Origin: Petunia secreta
Lineage: Eukaryota; Streptophyta; Magnoliopsida; Solanales; Solanaceae
Assembly (NCBI GenBank): GCA_029990175.1
Contig: JARKIP010000023.1
Coordinates: 21,905,501 to 21,969,500 of the forward strand
Length of the DNA stretch: 64,000 bases
Direction: 5' to 3'
Both the position numbers and the translations under genes were made by a program. Shown here in pieces: positions 1 through 10,570 of the stretch. The notes beneath the pieces are model-generated. The model saw only the letters and a list, made by a program, of their open reading frames with translations, was not told the DNA's origin and made no database searches. How positions within the stretch are numbered: position 1 is the first letter of the stretch; each line of letters opens with the position of its first letter.

Positions 1-2241
1 GTCAGAAACATAGATAGACAATATTTTTTAATATAGTATTGCCCTTAATACTATGCAAGATAGTGAGAATCTTGAACCTCAATCTATTCAACTATGTCGA
101 TAAAGAAGTGATTGGCCAAAATGGCAAGTGGAAATTCAGGTTGAATTGAACTCACTTGCTAAACGTGAAATTTTTGGACCTCTAGTCCAAACATTTAATG
201 GTGTAGAACCAATTGGCTTTAAATGGGTCTTTGTGCATAAAAGAAACGAAAAAAATGAAACCATAAGCTATAAAGCACACCTTGTTGCACAAGGATTATC
301 ACAAAGACCTAGTGTCGAATATGAAGAAACGTATTCACCCATTATTGATGGAATAATATTTTGATATCTCATCAGTTTAGATGTACATGAAATTCATCTG
401 ATGGATGTAGTTACACCATACCTATATGGATCACTTGATAATGAAATTAATATGAAAATTCCGAAGGATTTAAAATGCTTGAAACATATAATTCAAAGTC
501 TCGGGAAAATATACTCAATTTGATTACAAATATCTTTGTACGGTTTAAAACAATTAGAACACATCTGGTATATTCACCTCAGTGAGTGCTTGATCAAGGA
601 AGGTTATATAAACGATGTCATTTGTCCATGTATTTTTTATAAAGAAAACATCATCACAGTTTGTTATACTTGTTGTTTATGTTGATGACCTAAATCTCAT
701 TGGAACTCCAGGAGAGCTCCAAAAGGTTATTGATTATTTAAATAAAGAAATTAAGATGAAAGATCTCGGAAAGACAAAATTTTGTCTTGATCTACAAATT
801 GAACATTTAGTGGATGAGATCTTTATTCATCAATCTGCCCATACAGAAACATTCTTGAAATGATTTTACATGGATAAAGCACATCCACTAAGTACTGCAC
901 TGATTGTTCGATCACTTGAAATAGATAAAGATTCATTCCGACCTCAAGAAGAGTATGAGGAACTCCTTGGTCATGAAGTACTATATCTTAGTGCAATCGG
1001 TGCACTTATGTATCTTGCTAATTCTACAAGACATGATATAGTATTTTCTGTTAATGTATTAGTAAGATTTAGTTATGCGACATTGGAAATATATCAAACA
1101 GGTATTGAGATATCTAAAGGGATCTAATGATATGAGTTTGTTTTATTCTAACAAATATAGTGCAGATCTTGTTAGTGATGCAGATACAGGGCATTTATCT
1201 GACCTCATAGAGCTCAGTCTCAAACTGGTCACCTCTTCACATGTGGCGGTACTGGCATATCATAGCGATCTACAAAACAATCAATGGTTGCTACTTCTCC
1301 AAATCATGTTGACTTAGTAGTTATTGATGAAGCAAGTAGGGAATGTGTATGGTAGAGATTAGTGATTCATTTCATTCGAGAAAGATGTGGTCTGAAGTGT
1401 GATACCAAAATACCCACGGCCTTATATGAAGACTATACTTCATGTATAACCCAACTGAAAGAAGGAATTATAAAAGGAGCAAGAACAAAGCACATTTTAC
1501 CAAAGTCATTCTTCACACATGATCTCTAGAAGAATGGTTAAATTAATTTGCAACAAATATGTTTAAGTGATAATATGGCAGATTTTTTCACCAAATCCTT
1601 ACTGCCTGCAACTTTTGAGAAGATGGTATACAAGGTTTGAATGAGAAAACTAAGACACCTTAATCGAAGTTTTCATTAGGGGAGTAAAATATGTGTTGTA
1701 CTCTTTTTTCCTTAATCATAAGTTTTTTCTCACTGAATTTTCTTGGTAAGGTTTTTAATGAGTCAACTGCTAATGCGTATTACAAGATGTGTGCACTATT
1801 TTTCCTTCATCGAGCTTTTCTCGCATTGAATTTTTCCTAGTAAGGTTTTAACAAGTTACATTATCTATTAATAAATATCTAGGGGAGTGTTATGAATCTA
1901 CTGAATAGTGGATGTCCGTTATTGTGGTTCATATGAAGTGGGTGCTCATGTTATATGATAACTTGTTGTATGAGAACATGTTGTACGATTTCTTGTTGTA
2001 TGATAACATAGTTGTACGATAACCGTTATGGATTCTAGCTATACCTATAAATGGGACATTTCAAATGTAAGTTTGTAATTAATTTGAAGTGAAATAATAC
2101 ATCAGTATCTTTCTATACAATTTTTCTATGTTATTTTTTTTTACTTTGCAGCTTTATTTTTATAGTATAAAAATGGAGAATCATATACAGTTGATTGTAG
2201 TTATGGGTTATCTACTTCTATTTACTTAATTCGCGTTCACA
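1..2241 (+). mobile_element. Decayed Ty1/copia retrotransposon, 3' part (RT, RNase H, LTR)
   Basis: Broken pieces of a copia polyprotein lie in order on the plus strand. 128-364 matches the start of the reverse transcriptase (a 'GFKWVFVHKRNEK' stretch, then 'YEETYSPI'). 615-863 holds the catalytic YVDD box followed by the 'KMKDLGKTKFCLDLQIE' region. 870-1317 and on to about 1650 are RNase H remnants ending near an 'NMADFFTKSL'-like segment. Frameshifts and stops separate the pieces, so nothing full length can be made. The element's 5' part lies outside the window. It ends in an LTR at 1888-2241 preceded by a purine tract. Confidence 0.85.
1888..2241 (+). repeat. 3' LTR of the decayed copia element
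   Basis: Starts TGTTATGAATC right after the purine tract AGGGGAG (1881-1887) and ends TTCACA, giving TG...CA ends over 354 bp. A TATA-like TATAAATG sits at 2046-2053. Around 1950-2025 a short motif like TTGTATGATAAC recurs about four times with small changes, as in U3 enhancer repeats. The matching 5' LTR is not in the window, so the boundary rests on the purine tract and the TG/CA ends only. Confidence 0.65.
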
Positions 2242-2538
2242 GTATGATCGAGGTGATGAAGACAAAAATTGCACTACCGAGGAAAAAAATACTCACAGTA
2301 TGATCTGGAAAGTAAAAGCAAAAGCATAGAATCTTTTAAGCATAAATCACAACAAATACATTGTAATAACTTCACACAAGAATTACATTTCTAGGAGGAG
2401 AATGCAGCTGTTCCAAACCCCAATCTATTTTTTCCCGACTACCAATCAAAATGTAGAAGTAAATATTAGTATATGAGCACAAAATCCATAAAACATGTGG
2501 CAATTGGAAAGTGGCTCAGGCTCTATTGATGGCAATTA
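2242..2538. other. Spacer and 3' flank of the first glycosyltransferase
   Basis: No gene seen. The part from about 2345 to 2410 (around 'TAATAACTTCACACAAG') is repeated at about 4788-4862, downstream of the pseudogene copy. The tandem duplication therefore took the 3' flank, probably the 3' UTR, along with the coding region. Confidence 0.5.
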
Positions 2539-3996
2539 TTAGTACTGACTATTGTGCATTACCTGCCCGATAAAACGTCCAACAGAAGTGTAGGAAGAGC
2601 CACCTTCCAGTACTGCAAACCTGCTTTGTTCCTTCATGTCTTTCACCTTCATCCTTATTTCATTTTCAGGCTCCATCAGCTGTCTTATTGCTTTTTCTAT
2701 CACCGCAGCTTTCACTATAACATCCGGTTTGTTCCCTCTCATATCCTTCCTATAATCCATCTTAACCTCCACTGCCATACCCAAATCCTTTACCAATTGA
2801 AATGCATTTGCTTGCTGCTCCGAATATATTGGCCAAGTTGCCATTGGCACTCCGAACCAAATACTCTCTAGACTCGAATTCCATCCACAGTGCGACATGA
2901 AGCCTCCTATAGCACCATGAGACAAAATAGCCACTTGGGGCGCCCATCCTATCACCTTTCCAATTCCTTGCGTACTTTGCAAAAACCCCTCTGGCAAAAC
3001 ATCTTCTGGCTTTTCATAGTCAGTTGGAAAAATTGCATCTTTAGCCAACCGCTTCCTTAACGACCACAAGAACCGACATCCACTGTTCTCCAATGCACAT
3101 GCAATTTCCTTTATTTGCTCCTCATTGAAACTTCCTGCGCTTCCGAAACAGAGGAATACTACTGATGAAGCAGGTTGATCATCCAACCAGTTGATCGTTT
3201 CATGATGTGATGACTCATGGCTGTTACCATGATCATTGTCAAGGTTTAGCAAGGGTCTGATAGGATAAACAGGTGGGATTTTTTCATCAAGGGAGAGAGC
3301 ATTGACAGCATGAGATTCGAGTTCCAAGAAAGTGTTTACAATAATACCTTTGGCCTCTCGAAGCCCTTTAGAAAGATCAAGGTACATGGTGGAACCACCT
3401 TCCTTGTCCAAGACTATAGATGGCAAACATTTAGCGGGAAATGGGTTGATATATGTTGCCACAGAAAGCTCTGCTTCAAAGTCATCATTATAAGCAGTCA
3501 CATCTTTGTTAAAATCATCCCTAAGACTCTGTAAATGTAGCTGAAGACCAAGCATGGCAGCTCCAGAAGCGTAGAAAACATAAGTTGGGAGTACAAATTC
3601 GTTGGCGACATCTATCATCGAGGTGCACATCATGTCAACCACAAAACCGACAAGTCTAGTTGATCTTGAATTCAGCATTTCAGTCACAGAATTTCTGACT
3701 TGAGGCTTATGACTGGATACAAATGTTCTGAAAGTGCTATTAGTGAGTAACTGTAAGATGGACTCGTCCTGAGGGAGTTCAACGAACTTCATTTGCGAGT
3801 TGTAGTTTGGGTTAGTGGAGACTGATTGGATGTAGGAAGTGAGATTGGTGTCAAAAGGTAGCTTGATTATGAGGACTGTAATGGAGAGATGTTTTTCTCT
3901 AGCTATGAGAAGCTTTGCCATTTCCAGTGTGGGTACTAGGTGACCCATTGCAGGAAAAGGAATGAAAACCAACTCTTTTTTCTTGGTTTCTTCCAT
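2539..3996 (-). CDS. UDP-glycosyltransferase, UGT71-like (GT1 family)
   Basis: Intact single-exon ORF of 485 codons, the normal GT1 length. Family knowledge: these cytosolic enzymes move glucose from UDP-glucose to a hydroxyl on small acceptors such as flavonoids, phenylpropanoids or hormones. Seen in the sequence: N-terminal 'ELVFIPFPAMGHLVP' with the catalytic His at residue 19, partner Asp at 121 ('GFVVDMMCT'), and the 44-residue PSPG sugar-donor box from Trp351 to Gln394, ending in the Gln expected for UDP-glucose. The start is taken as the Met at 3996: it aligns with the usual N-terminus, and a TATA-like TATAAATT at 4057-4064 would start transcription below the other in-frame ATG (4038, 14 codons longer). 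A usually conserved Gly in 'YP(I/V)GP' is Arg247. The acceptor cannot be read from sequence; resemblance to tobacco UGT71-type phenolic glucosyltransferases is from memory. Confidence 0.93.
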   Translation of the reverse strand: MEETKKKELVFIPFPAMGHLVPTLEMAKLLIAREKHLSITVLIIKLPFDTNLTSYIQSVSTNPNYNSQMKFVELPQDESILQLLTNSTFRTFVSSHKPQVRNSVTEMLNSRSTRLVGFVVDMMCTSMIDVANEFVLPTYVFYASGAAMLGLQLHLQSLRDDFNKDVTAYNDDFEAELSVATYINPFPAKCLPSIVLDKEGGSTMYLDLSKGLREAKGIIVNTFLELESHAVNALSLDEKIPPVYPIRPLLNLDNDHGNSHESSHHETINWLDDQPASSVVFLCFGSAGSFNEEQIKEIACALENSGCRFLWSLRKRLAKDAIFPTDYEKPEDVLPEGFLQSTQGIGKVIGWAPQVAILSHGAIGGFMSHCGWNSSLESIWFGVPMATWPIYSEQQANAFQLVKDLGMAVEVKMDYRKDMRGNKPDVIVKAAVIEKAIRQLMEPENEIRMKVKDMKEQSRFAVLEGGSSYTSVGRFIGQVMHNSQY

Positions 3997-4056
3997 GTTG
4001 GTTGTTTGAAGAGGATATGGCAATGTGTTGTGGATCATGGCTGGCACTTGATCAGT

Positions 4057-4117
4057 AATTTATAAGAAGCAGATCTTAATTAAGATTAGCCTTGGTGAGC
4101 AAGAATTATGATGTCAT
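4057..4117 (-). promoter_or_regulatory. Proximal promoter of the first glycosyltransferase
   Basis: On the minus strand a TATA-like TATAAATT (4057-4064) lies about 60 bp before the chosen ATG. TGATGTCAT (4109-4117; ATGACATCA on the coding strand) lies about 50 bp further up. The same octamer lies upstream of the other two copies (6483-6491 and 9221-9229), inside a conserved context (CTTGGTGAGCAAGA-like). It resembles TGACG/as-1-type bZIP (TGA factor) sites; the binding factor is inference. Confidence 0.5.
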
Positions 4118-4901
4118 GCCTTCGCTGGCAACCTATATGACAAATTAAAAGATTTTTGTATTTCGTTTCGCAAAGAAATTTTGATTCCCTTTAAGATAGT
4201 AACATATAGTAACCTTTTAGAAAGCGCTACGGAATTAATATTATAATCAATCATGATGACCAAGTGCAAAAATAAGAAAGAGAGGAAACTTTGTGGAGAT
4301 TATCTTCTGCATATATGTCCAGGGCCTCTCTCCAGTTTCCTCAAGGATGATATCAAACAAGAGCGGATGAACGTCACTTGAAGTGGTATCTCGTCAAATT
4401 ATTTGACTCATATGCATATAAAGAATGGGAGAGTTGAAATAAAATGACACTATTTGAGATATAGTGATTTCTAGAATGCTGGTTAAGCGCCTCATTTATC
4501 TAATAGATGTTGAAGGTTCCACCTTGACCTACATCCAGATGTGAAATAATAGCACAACTCTACGTATAAGGTGTTCAATTTCTTTCATTATTTCTCTTCA
4601 GTTCAAGAGTAGTACTGACTTGAACATGGAAATTTGAACTTTTTGTTGGCCAGGATCATTTCCTAACCGTTATACTTGTATTATAAAATCAGCTTTGGTG
4701 TTTTCATATCAATCATCCTCCCTAATAAGTCCTAGATGCTAATATATAGACCGATAGCAGGGGAGAGCTTATAAAATCTGTCAAGCAAAACATCAAAATA
4801 AATCCATAGTAATAACTTCACACAAGAATTATATTTCTAGATTGAGAATGCAATTATCCCTAAGACAATTCTTTTTCTCTAAGTAACTCTATTGGTTCTA
4901 G
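4118..4901. other. Intergenic spacer between glycosyltransferase copies
   Basis: AT-rich with no supported gene. 4788-4862 repeats the 3' flank of the first copy (about 2345-2410). This marks the tandem duplication unit as roughly 1.7 kb, from 3' flank to promoter. Confidence 0.5.
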
Positions 4902-6345
4902 TTATGAGTGAGATTTGCCCATAGCTTGCTCGATAAACTGGGCAATAGAGGTGTAGGAAGAGCCGCCTTCCACTACCGCCAATCTGCTCTTCTCCTTCAT
5001 GTCTGTCACCTTCATCTTTATATCGTTCTCAGGCTCCATCGGATGCGTTATTGCTTTCTCTATCTCCTCCGCCTTTACTATAGTATCTGGTATGATATCC
5101 TTCCTATAGTCCATCTTAGTCTCCACTGCCATACCCAAATCTTTCACCAATTTGCTTGCTGCTCAGCATAAATTGGCCAAGTTGCCATTGGCACTCCGAA
5201 CCAAATACTCTCTAGAGTCGAGTTCCATCCACAATGCGACACAAAGCCTCCAACAGCACCATGAGACAATATAGCCTCCTGGGGTGCCCATCCTATCACA
5301 TTTCCATTCCCTTTCGTCGTTTGCAAGAACCCCTCTGGCAAAACATCTGCTGTATTTTCATAGTCACTTGGATACCATGATTGGCTTCCTTAACGACCAC
5401 AAGAATCGACATCGATTGTTCTCCAAAGCGCATGAAATTTCCTTACTTGCACCTCATTGAAACTTCCAATGCTTCCGAAACAGAGGAATACTACTGATGA
5501 ATCAGGTTGATCGTCCAACCAGTTGATAATTTTTGATGATTCTTGATTGTTACCATGATCAATATCCAGATTTAGCAAGGGTCCTATAGCGAAGACAGGT
5601 GGGATTTTCTCATCAAGTGAGAGAGATTCGATAGGATGAGATTCAAGTTCCAAGAAAGTTTTTACTAGAATAACTTTGGCCTCTCGTAGCCTTTTAGAAA
5701 GATCAAGGTACACTTTGGAATCACCTTCCTTATCCAAGACTATAGATGGCAAACATTTAGCAGGAAATGGATTAACATATGTTGCCACAGAGAGCTCTGC
5801 TTCAAAATCATCATTGTAGTCAGTCACATCTTTGTCAAAATCATCCCTAAGACTCTGCAAATGGAGCTGAAGACCAAGCATGGCAGCACCTGAAGCATAG
5901 AATACATAAGTTGGGAGTCCAATTCATTAGCCACATCTATCATTACAGTGCAGATCATGTCAACCACAAGGCCTACGAGTCTAGTCGATCCCGAATTCAG
6001 GATTCCTCTCACAGAATTTCTAACTTGAGGCGTATGACTGGATATAAATGTTCTGAAAGTGCTGGTAGTAACTGTAAGATGGACTCGTCCTGAGGGAGTT
6101 CAACGAACTTAATTTGCGAGCTGTTATTTGGGGTTTTAGAGATTGATCGGGTGTAGGAACTGAGCTTGGTGTCAGAAGGTAGCTTGATTATGAGATTTGT
6201 AATGGAGAGATGTTCTTCTCTAGATATGAGGAGCTTTGCCATCTCCAGTGTGGGTACTAAGTGGCCCATCGCAGGAGCAGGAACTAACACTTAACTCTGG
6301 TTTCTTGGTTTCTTCCATACTTGTTGCTTGAAGAGGGTATTGAAA
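4902..6345 (-). pseudogene. UGT71-like glycosyltransferase pseudogene
   Basis: A broken copy of the neighbouring glycosyltransferase. All landmarks are present but in changing frames: start-like 'MEETKKPEL' near 6316-6345, the 'AMGHLVPTLEMAK' catalytic-His region (6009-6290), the 'LVGLVVDM' Asp region (about 5824-6012), the central part (5390-5881), the PSPG box 'WAPQEAILSHGAVGG' (5144-5341), and the C-terminus ending 'QAMGKSHS' (4902-5150). Frames change near 6290, 6065, 5920, 5440, 5380 and 5155. Near 5440 one base is missing relative to the intact copy, and a further deletion near 5380 returns to the earlier frame. No functional enzyme is expected. It still keeps flanking homology and the TGATGTCAT promoter motif, so it may be transcribed. 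Confidence 0.92.
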
Positions 6346-6482
6346 CTTGTTATGACTCATCATGGGACTTGATCTGCATAATAAATAAGCCGCAGATCTA
6401 AAAGAATTAAGGGACATGGAAGAGTTGTTAGGTGGAGAGCAGACCAATAGAATAAACTAGCCTTGGTGGGCTAGAATGGTAC

Positions 6483-6491
6483 TGATGTCAT
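6483..6491 (-). promoter_or_regulatory. TGATGTCAT element upstream of the UGT pseudogene
   Basis: Identical octamer context to 4109-4117 ('GATGTCATGCCTT' in both), followed by the same 'GGCAAC' stretch. It survives although the coding region is ruined, which fits a recent pseudogene. Confidence 0.45.
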
Positions 6492-6499
6492 GCCTTGGC

Positions 6500-7614
6500 C
6501 GGCAACTTAGCAGTAAATTTGTAATTTATAATTTTATATCTCTGGTTAATTTTTTCAAAGCAAATTTTGATTCTTTTAGATAGCATTCTAGAAGGTGAGT
6601 TTCAACAACTCTTGGCAGATCTCTTCAATTGTTGGTTGCTTTTGCATAAACAATTTCAAGTAAAGTTGAAAAGGAGCTACTTACAGGAGCAGCTTCATCC
6701 GGTCAAGTAAACAAGCATGTAAGTGCATCTTCATAAAGGTTAGGAAACAGAATGGGGTCTGTATAGACTGGATAGTGTAAGCTATATCAATTTTCATGTT
6801 GCTTTTGTGAGAACTAATGATTCTGTTTATATCATCATTTGGTAGATCAATCCACTTAGTTGTCAGTTAGTGACAGCGCACATTACCATACCAATGGGAA
6901 ATTGAGAGTTTCTTGTGTCTGTTCCTCACGCCTTGACTCCTTAACCTCAAAAATCAAGGTGGGGATGTATTGGCATAGACAGTTATCACAACAGATTTTG
7001 GTATACGTCGTTTGAGCTTCAGTTTATGCATTGTGTATGACATACCTCAAGCAATGGAAAAGCAGATATGTCATTTCTTAATAGAGAGAATTTAATAGTT
7101 GCAGACTAGAGATTGATTGCTTGCACCTGCATCATTTTATCATTAATGGCATGACTGATACTTGAACTGCAGTCACATGTCATAGTTCTCATATGGAATT
7201 TACGAGACAACACAAGTGGAAACCATGATATTATGAACATGCATAATGCATTATTTTCAAAGGTAACAAGTATAGTTGTTTTTTCTCATGGAGAGTACGG
7301 TCCCATTTGTATGAAAAAATTCTTTTGATTTATACTAGGTACATTGAGAACTGAGAAAAAAATCCTTTTTAATAATATTACTGTTTCCTACAGCTATTGG
7401 TGCCAACATGTAGAGGAAGAGGGAGGATGTAAAGAAATATGAGTAGTAAGGGCAAGAAAGGGAGGGAACATAAACTGTGTTGCATTTGAAATTAGAACAA
7501 GCTACTCTTTGGGACTGCATGTACGTAGTACATCTCTACTTTAATTAAAGAAATGATGCAATATTGATGATAGCACGGGTTTAGGCATGATTTCCGTAGC
7601 TTCTTCTGACAAAA
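6500..7614. other. Intergenic, no gene seen
   Basis: Mixed-composition spacer between the pseudogene and the third glycosyltransferase. The few short ORFs have no recognisable domain. The last 100 bp or so before 7614 should include the 3' UTR of the third glycosyltransferase, but no clear polyadenylation signal can be assigned. Confidence 0.4.
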
Positions 7615-9054
7615 TTAGCTATTCATGACAGTCTTGACAAAATTCCCTAGAGCTAAATGTGATGAACCTCCCTCCAGTAGTGCTGCTTTGCTTTTCTCCT
7701 TCATCTCCGTCACCTTAGCCCTGATTTTATTCTCTGAATCCATCAGCTGCATAATTCCATATTTTATCTCCTCTGCTTTAACCAGTGGTTGACTTATGTT
7801 CGTGAAATCTTTCCTGTAATCCATTTTTATCTCCACTGCCATCCCCAAATCCTTCACTAGTTGAAATGCATTGCTCTGTTGTTCAGCATATAATGGCCAT
7901 GTTGCCATTGGCACTCCACTGCGAACACTCTCAAGTGTCGAATTCCATCCACAATGCGACATGAATCCTCCTACTGCAGGATGAGACAAAATAGCCACCT
8001 GGGGTGCCCATCCTATCACCTTTCCCCTTCCTTTAGTCCTTTGCAAGAACCCCTCAGGCAAGACTTCCTCTGGATTCTCGTATATGCTTGGAAATTGTAG
8101 CTTGCCTTTTGGTGGCGGTTGCCTTAGCGACCACAAGAACTGGTAGCCACTGTTTTCTAGAGCATTTGCTATTTCCTTCACCTGATCTTCTTCGAAACAC
8201 CCCATGCTTCCAAAGCACAGGAACACCACTGACGAATTAGGCTGCTCATCAAGCCACTTCATAATCGTATCATATTCTAGATTGTGATCATCATTCTCAC
8301 CTCCAAGGTTCAGTATAGGCCCAACTGGGTAGATTGGTGGGATTTTCTCATCATCAGAGAGGGCTTTCAAAGCATGTGATTCGAGCTCAAAGAAAGTGTT
8401 CACCATAATTCCTTTCGCCTCCCTGAATCTTCGTGCATGATTGAGGAATATGGTGGTACTTTCATCGTTGCCTAGAATAATCCCAGGCAGACATTTGACT
8501 GGAAATGGGTTTATATAAGTTGGGATCCGTACTTCTGATACCGTGTTGAGGTAATTAGGCACTTTCGGAGTGCATTCAAGGCTAAGATTTTGAAAATGTA
8601 GCTGAAGTCCAAGCATAGCTGCACCAGAAGTGTAGAAGACATAACTTGGAAGTCCAAAGTCATTGGCCACATCAATCATTGCAGTGCAGAACATGTCGAT
8701 TACAAACCCCATGAGTTTTACTGATCTTGATGAACTCAAGATTTCGTTAACTGCATCTTTGACACGCCCCTTGTAGCTGTAGATGCACTTCGACAGAAAA
8801 TTGATGGGATGGCCATTGCCCATTTCAACTGAGGTCTCAGGTTGACTAAGTTCAAGCAACCTTATCCGGGAATTGTATTCTGAGGGCAGTGATTTGATAT
8901 AGGATGGAATCTTTGTCTCTGCCGGTAGCTTCATGATAAGAACTGTGATGGAAAGTTGCTCTTCTCTGTCTACTAGGAACTTTGCCACCTCTACAGTGGA
9001 TACAAGGTGGCCTCTCCCAGGAGAAGGAATGAATACTAACTCTGTTGTCTTCAT
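7615..9054 (-). CDS. UDP-glycosyltransferase, UGT71-like (GT1 family), second intact copy
   Basis: Intact single-exon ORF of 479 codons. It starts at the ATG at 9054 ('MKTTELVFIPSPGRGHL'); the reading frame extends four codons further only through a GTG. Catalytic His16, Asp120 ('GFVIDMFCTAM') and a complete PSPG box Trp349-Gln392 with the HCGWNS core are present. It is clearly related to the 2539-3996 gene (shared blocks such as 'TYINPFP', 'KCLP', 'WLDEQP', 'SSVVFLCFGS', 'LVKDLGMAVE', 'MDYRKD') but more diverged than the pseudogene is, so it is the older duplicate. Likely a cytosolic glucosyltransferase acting on a small phenolic-type acceptor; acceptor unknown. An upstream TATA-like box at about 9167-9177 supports the start. 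Confidence 0.94.
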   Translation of the reverse strand: MKTTELVFIPSPGRGHLVSTVEVAKFLVDREEQLSITVLIMKLPAETKIPSYIKSLPSEYNSRIRLLELSQPETSVEMGNGHPINFLSKCIYSYKGRVKDAVNEILSSSRSVKLMGFVIDMFCTAMIDVANDFGLPSYVFYTSGAAMLGLQLHFQNLSLECTPKVPNYLNTVSEVRIPTYINPFPVKCLPGIILGNDESTTIFLNHARRFREAKGIMVNTFFELESHALKALSDDEKIPPIYPVGPILNLGGENDDHNLEYDTIMKWLDEQPNSSVVFLCFGSMGCFEEDQVKEIANALENSGYQFLWSLRQPPPKGKLQFPSIYENPEEVLPEGFLQRTKGRGKVIGWAPQVAILSHPAVGGFMSHCGWNSTLESVRSGVPMATWPLYAEQQSNAFQLVKDLGMAVEIKMDYRKDFTNISQPLVKAEEIKYGIMQLMDSENKIRAKVTEMKEKSKAALLEGGSSHLALGNFVKTVMNS

Positions 9055-9166
9055 TACGTTGATCACTTGGGTTACTAGAATTCAATGGGGAGTCTTCAAA
9101 CTTTTGACTATGTTTAAGTGGAGACTTTAACTGCTTACTGAGTTCTTGGCAACCACTGGAGGTTCA

Positions 9167-9229
9167 TAAAATATATAGATATTCTTGGAGAACAAGAGTC
9201 AAGATTAGTTTGAACCTGAATGATGTCAC
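9167..9229 (-). promoter_or_regulatory. Proximal promoter of the third glycosyltransferase
   Basis: TATATATTTT on the minus strand (about 9167-9177), roughly 115 bp before the ATG, then TGATGTCAC at 9221-9229. The latter is the third copy of the octamer found before the other two glycosyltransferases. The 'CTTGGAGAACAAGA' flank (9184-9197) is also shared. Confidence 0.5.
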
Positions 9230-10565
9230 TGCTTTGCTGGTAGGTGAGAAGCAATTTCCTTGAACTAAAGTTGGTCTACAATGTAATAATATTAAATTAG
9301 TATAATATATTATATATTAACGAATTTTGATCCAAATGACAAACCAAATTACTTCACAGACATAAGTGATTACGTCTGGTTTCATTTATCAAAAGAAGAC
9401 TAAGTACATAGAAACGAATTTCTTGGTGAAAGGGCAACTTCACATTTTTTTAATCCTCCAGTTATCAAGTAGATTAATGCATATGCTTCGTTTCCCAAGT
9501 GATTCCAAGATCAATGATAAGTCCTCATTCAAGCAAAAATACATTAAATAAAGGAGCACAACTATACTTGCTTTAGTCCCGTGCAAGGAACGGCATTGGG
9601 AGTAATCAGTATTCTTAATTTTCTGAAAAATGTAAAAAGTTACCTTTATATCATTGGATATGTTTAAAACTTGTCATCTGTTATACTTTTGGATAATTGA
9701 TACTCATCTTTGTTGCATGCAAATCCTTTTGTATTGTTCTTGACTTTAATGGAACTCTAATGTGGAGTGGGAGTAACTGATCCCACTAAAAATGTCGCAA
9801 TAATGGATGCATGACACGTGGTAAAATACCTTGGAAAAAAAAAGATCCAAATTTATCAATCTACTTTTGTAGTTATTTTATTTACTCTTCATTATACTGT
9901 GTAAGAACTCCAATTTTATAAAATGAAAGCTAGTCCCTTCAGATTGTGCAAAACAAGGAAGATTACAAATAGTTGCACAGTTCCTAACCCAAAGAGACCT
10001 CTATCGTATGCAATAGAACCAGTGCTTTCCAAGTGTGTAGAATATGATACATTTATAGGGATGAATACCAAGAATAAGCATGCAAGAAGCGTAAATGAGA
10101 TAAGAGTAAATAACAGTTCTAGGAGAAGAATGATGACAGCGCCATCTACAGTAGAAATTGTTGGCAAACATTGATTAGGCTAACTAAGAAACCCAAAAAT
10201 TAGTGTAGGAACCAATGGTGATCGCTCGTTGTTGCCCATACTGGCCTTTGAATGCTTGTCCTCTGTTAGATCAGTTGTGTAGTAAAAATATGCAGTCTCC
10301 TTGCATGCAAATAAGAGACTACAAAGTAGACCTATCGGCTGAAACTATCATCAGAAACGGCTTTTTCTGTGACCATTAGAACCAAGTACAAATTAAAATT
10401 GATGAATGTAAATCGAAAAGGAATATTGACGGCTCGAAACAGTTCTTTTCTCATTTTGGTTACAATCTTTTTTCTTTGTAGAGTTACAACTACTTTAGTT
10501 TCATGTAAAGAGACGTGAAGTGCTGTCTAGCAGAATTAGACCGAGTAGACGAATATATTTGACAC
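9230..10565. other. Intergenic, no gene seen
   Basis: AT-rich spacer. An 83-codon open frame on each strand at 9916-10174 is not convincing: the minus-strand frame starts at TTG and has no internal ATG. The 5-bp ATAAC at 10566-10570 is the target duplication of the SIRE element that follows. Confidence 0.4.
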
Positions 10566-10570
10566 ATAAC

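Noticed and set aside
3997..4047. Longer N-terminus for the first glycosyltransferase
   Set aside because: The outermost start is GTG, and the ATG at 4038 would lie at or before the expected transcription start given the TATA-like box at 4057-4064.
9916..10174. 83-codon open frames on both strands, the minus one hydrophobic and membrane-like
   Set aside because: The minus-strand frame begins at TTG and has no ATG at all; the plus-strand frame has no domain. Mutual shadowing of one open stretch.
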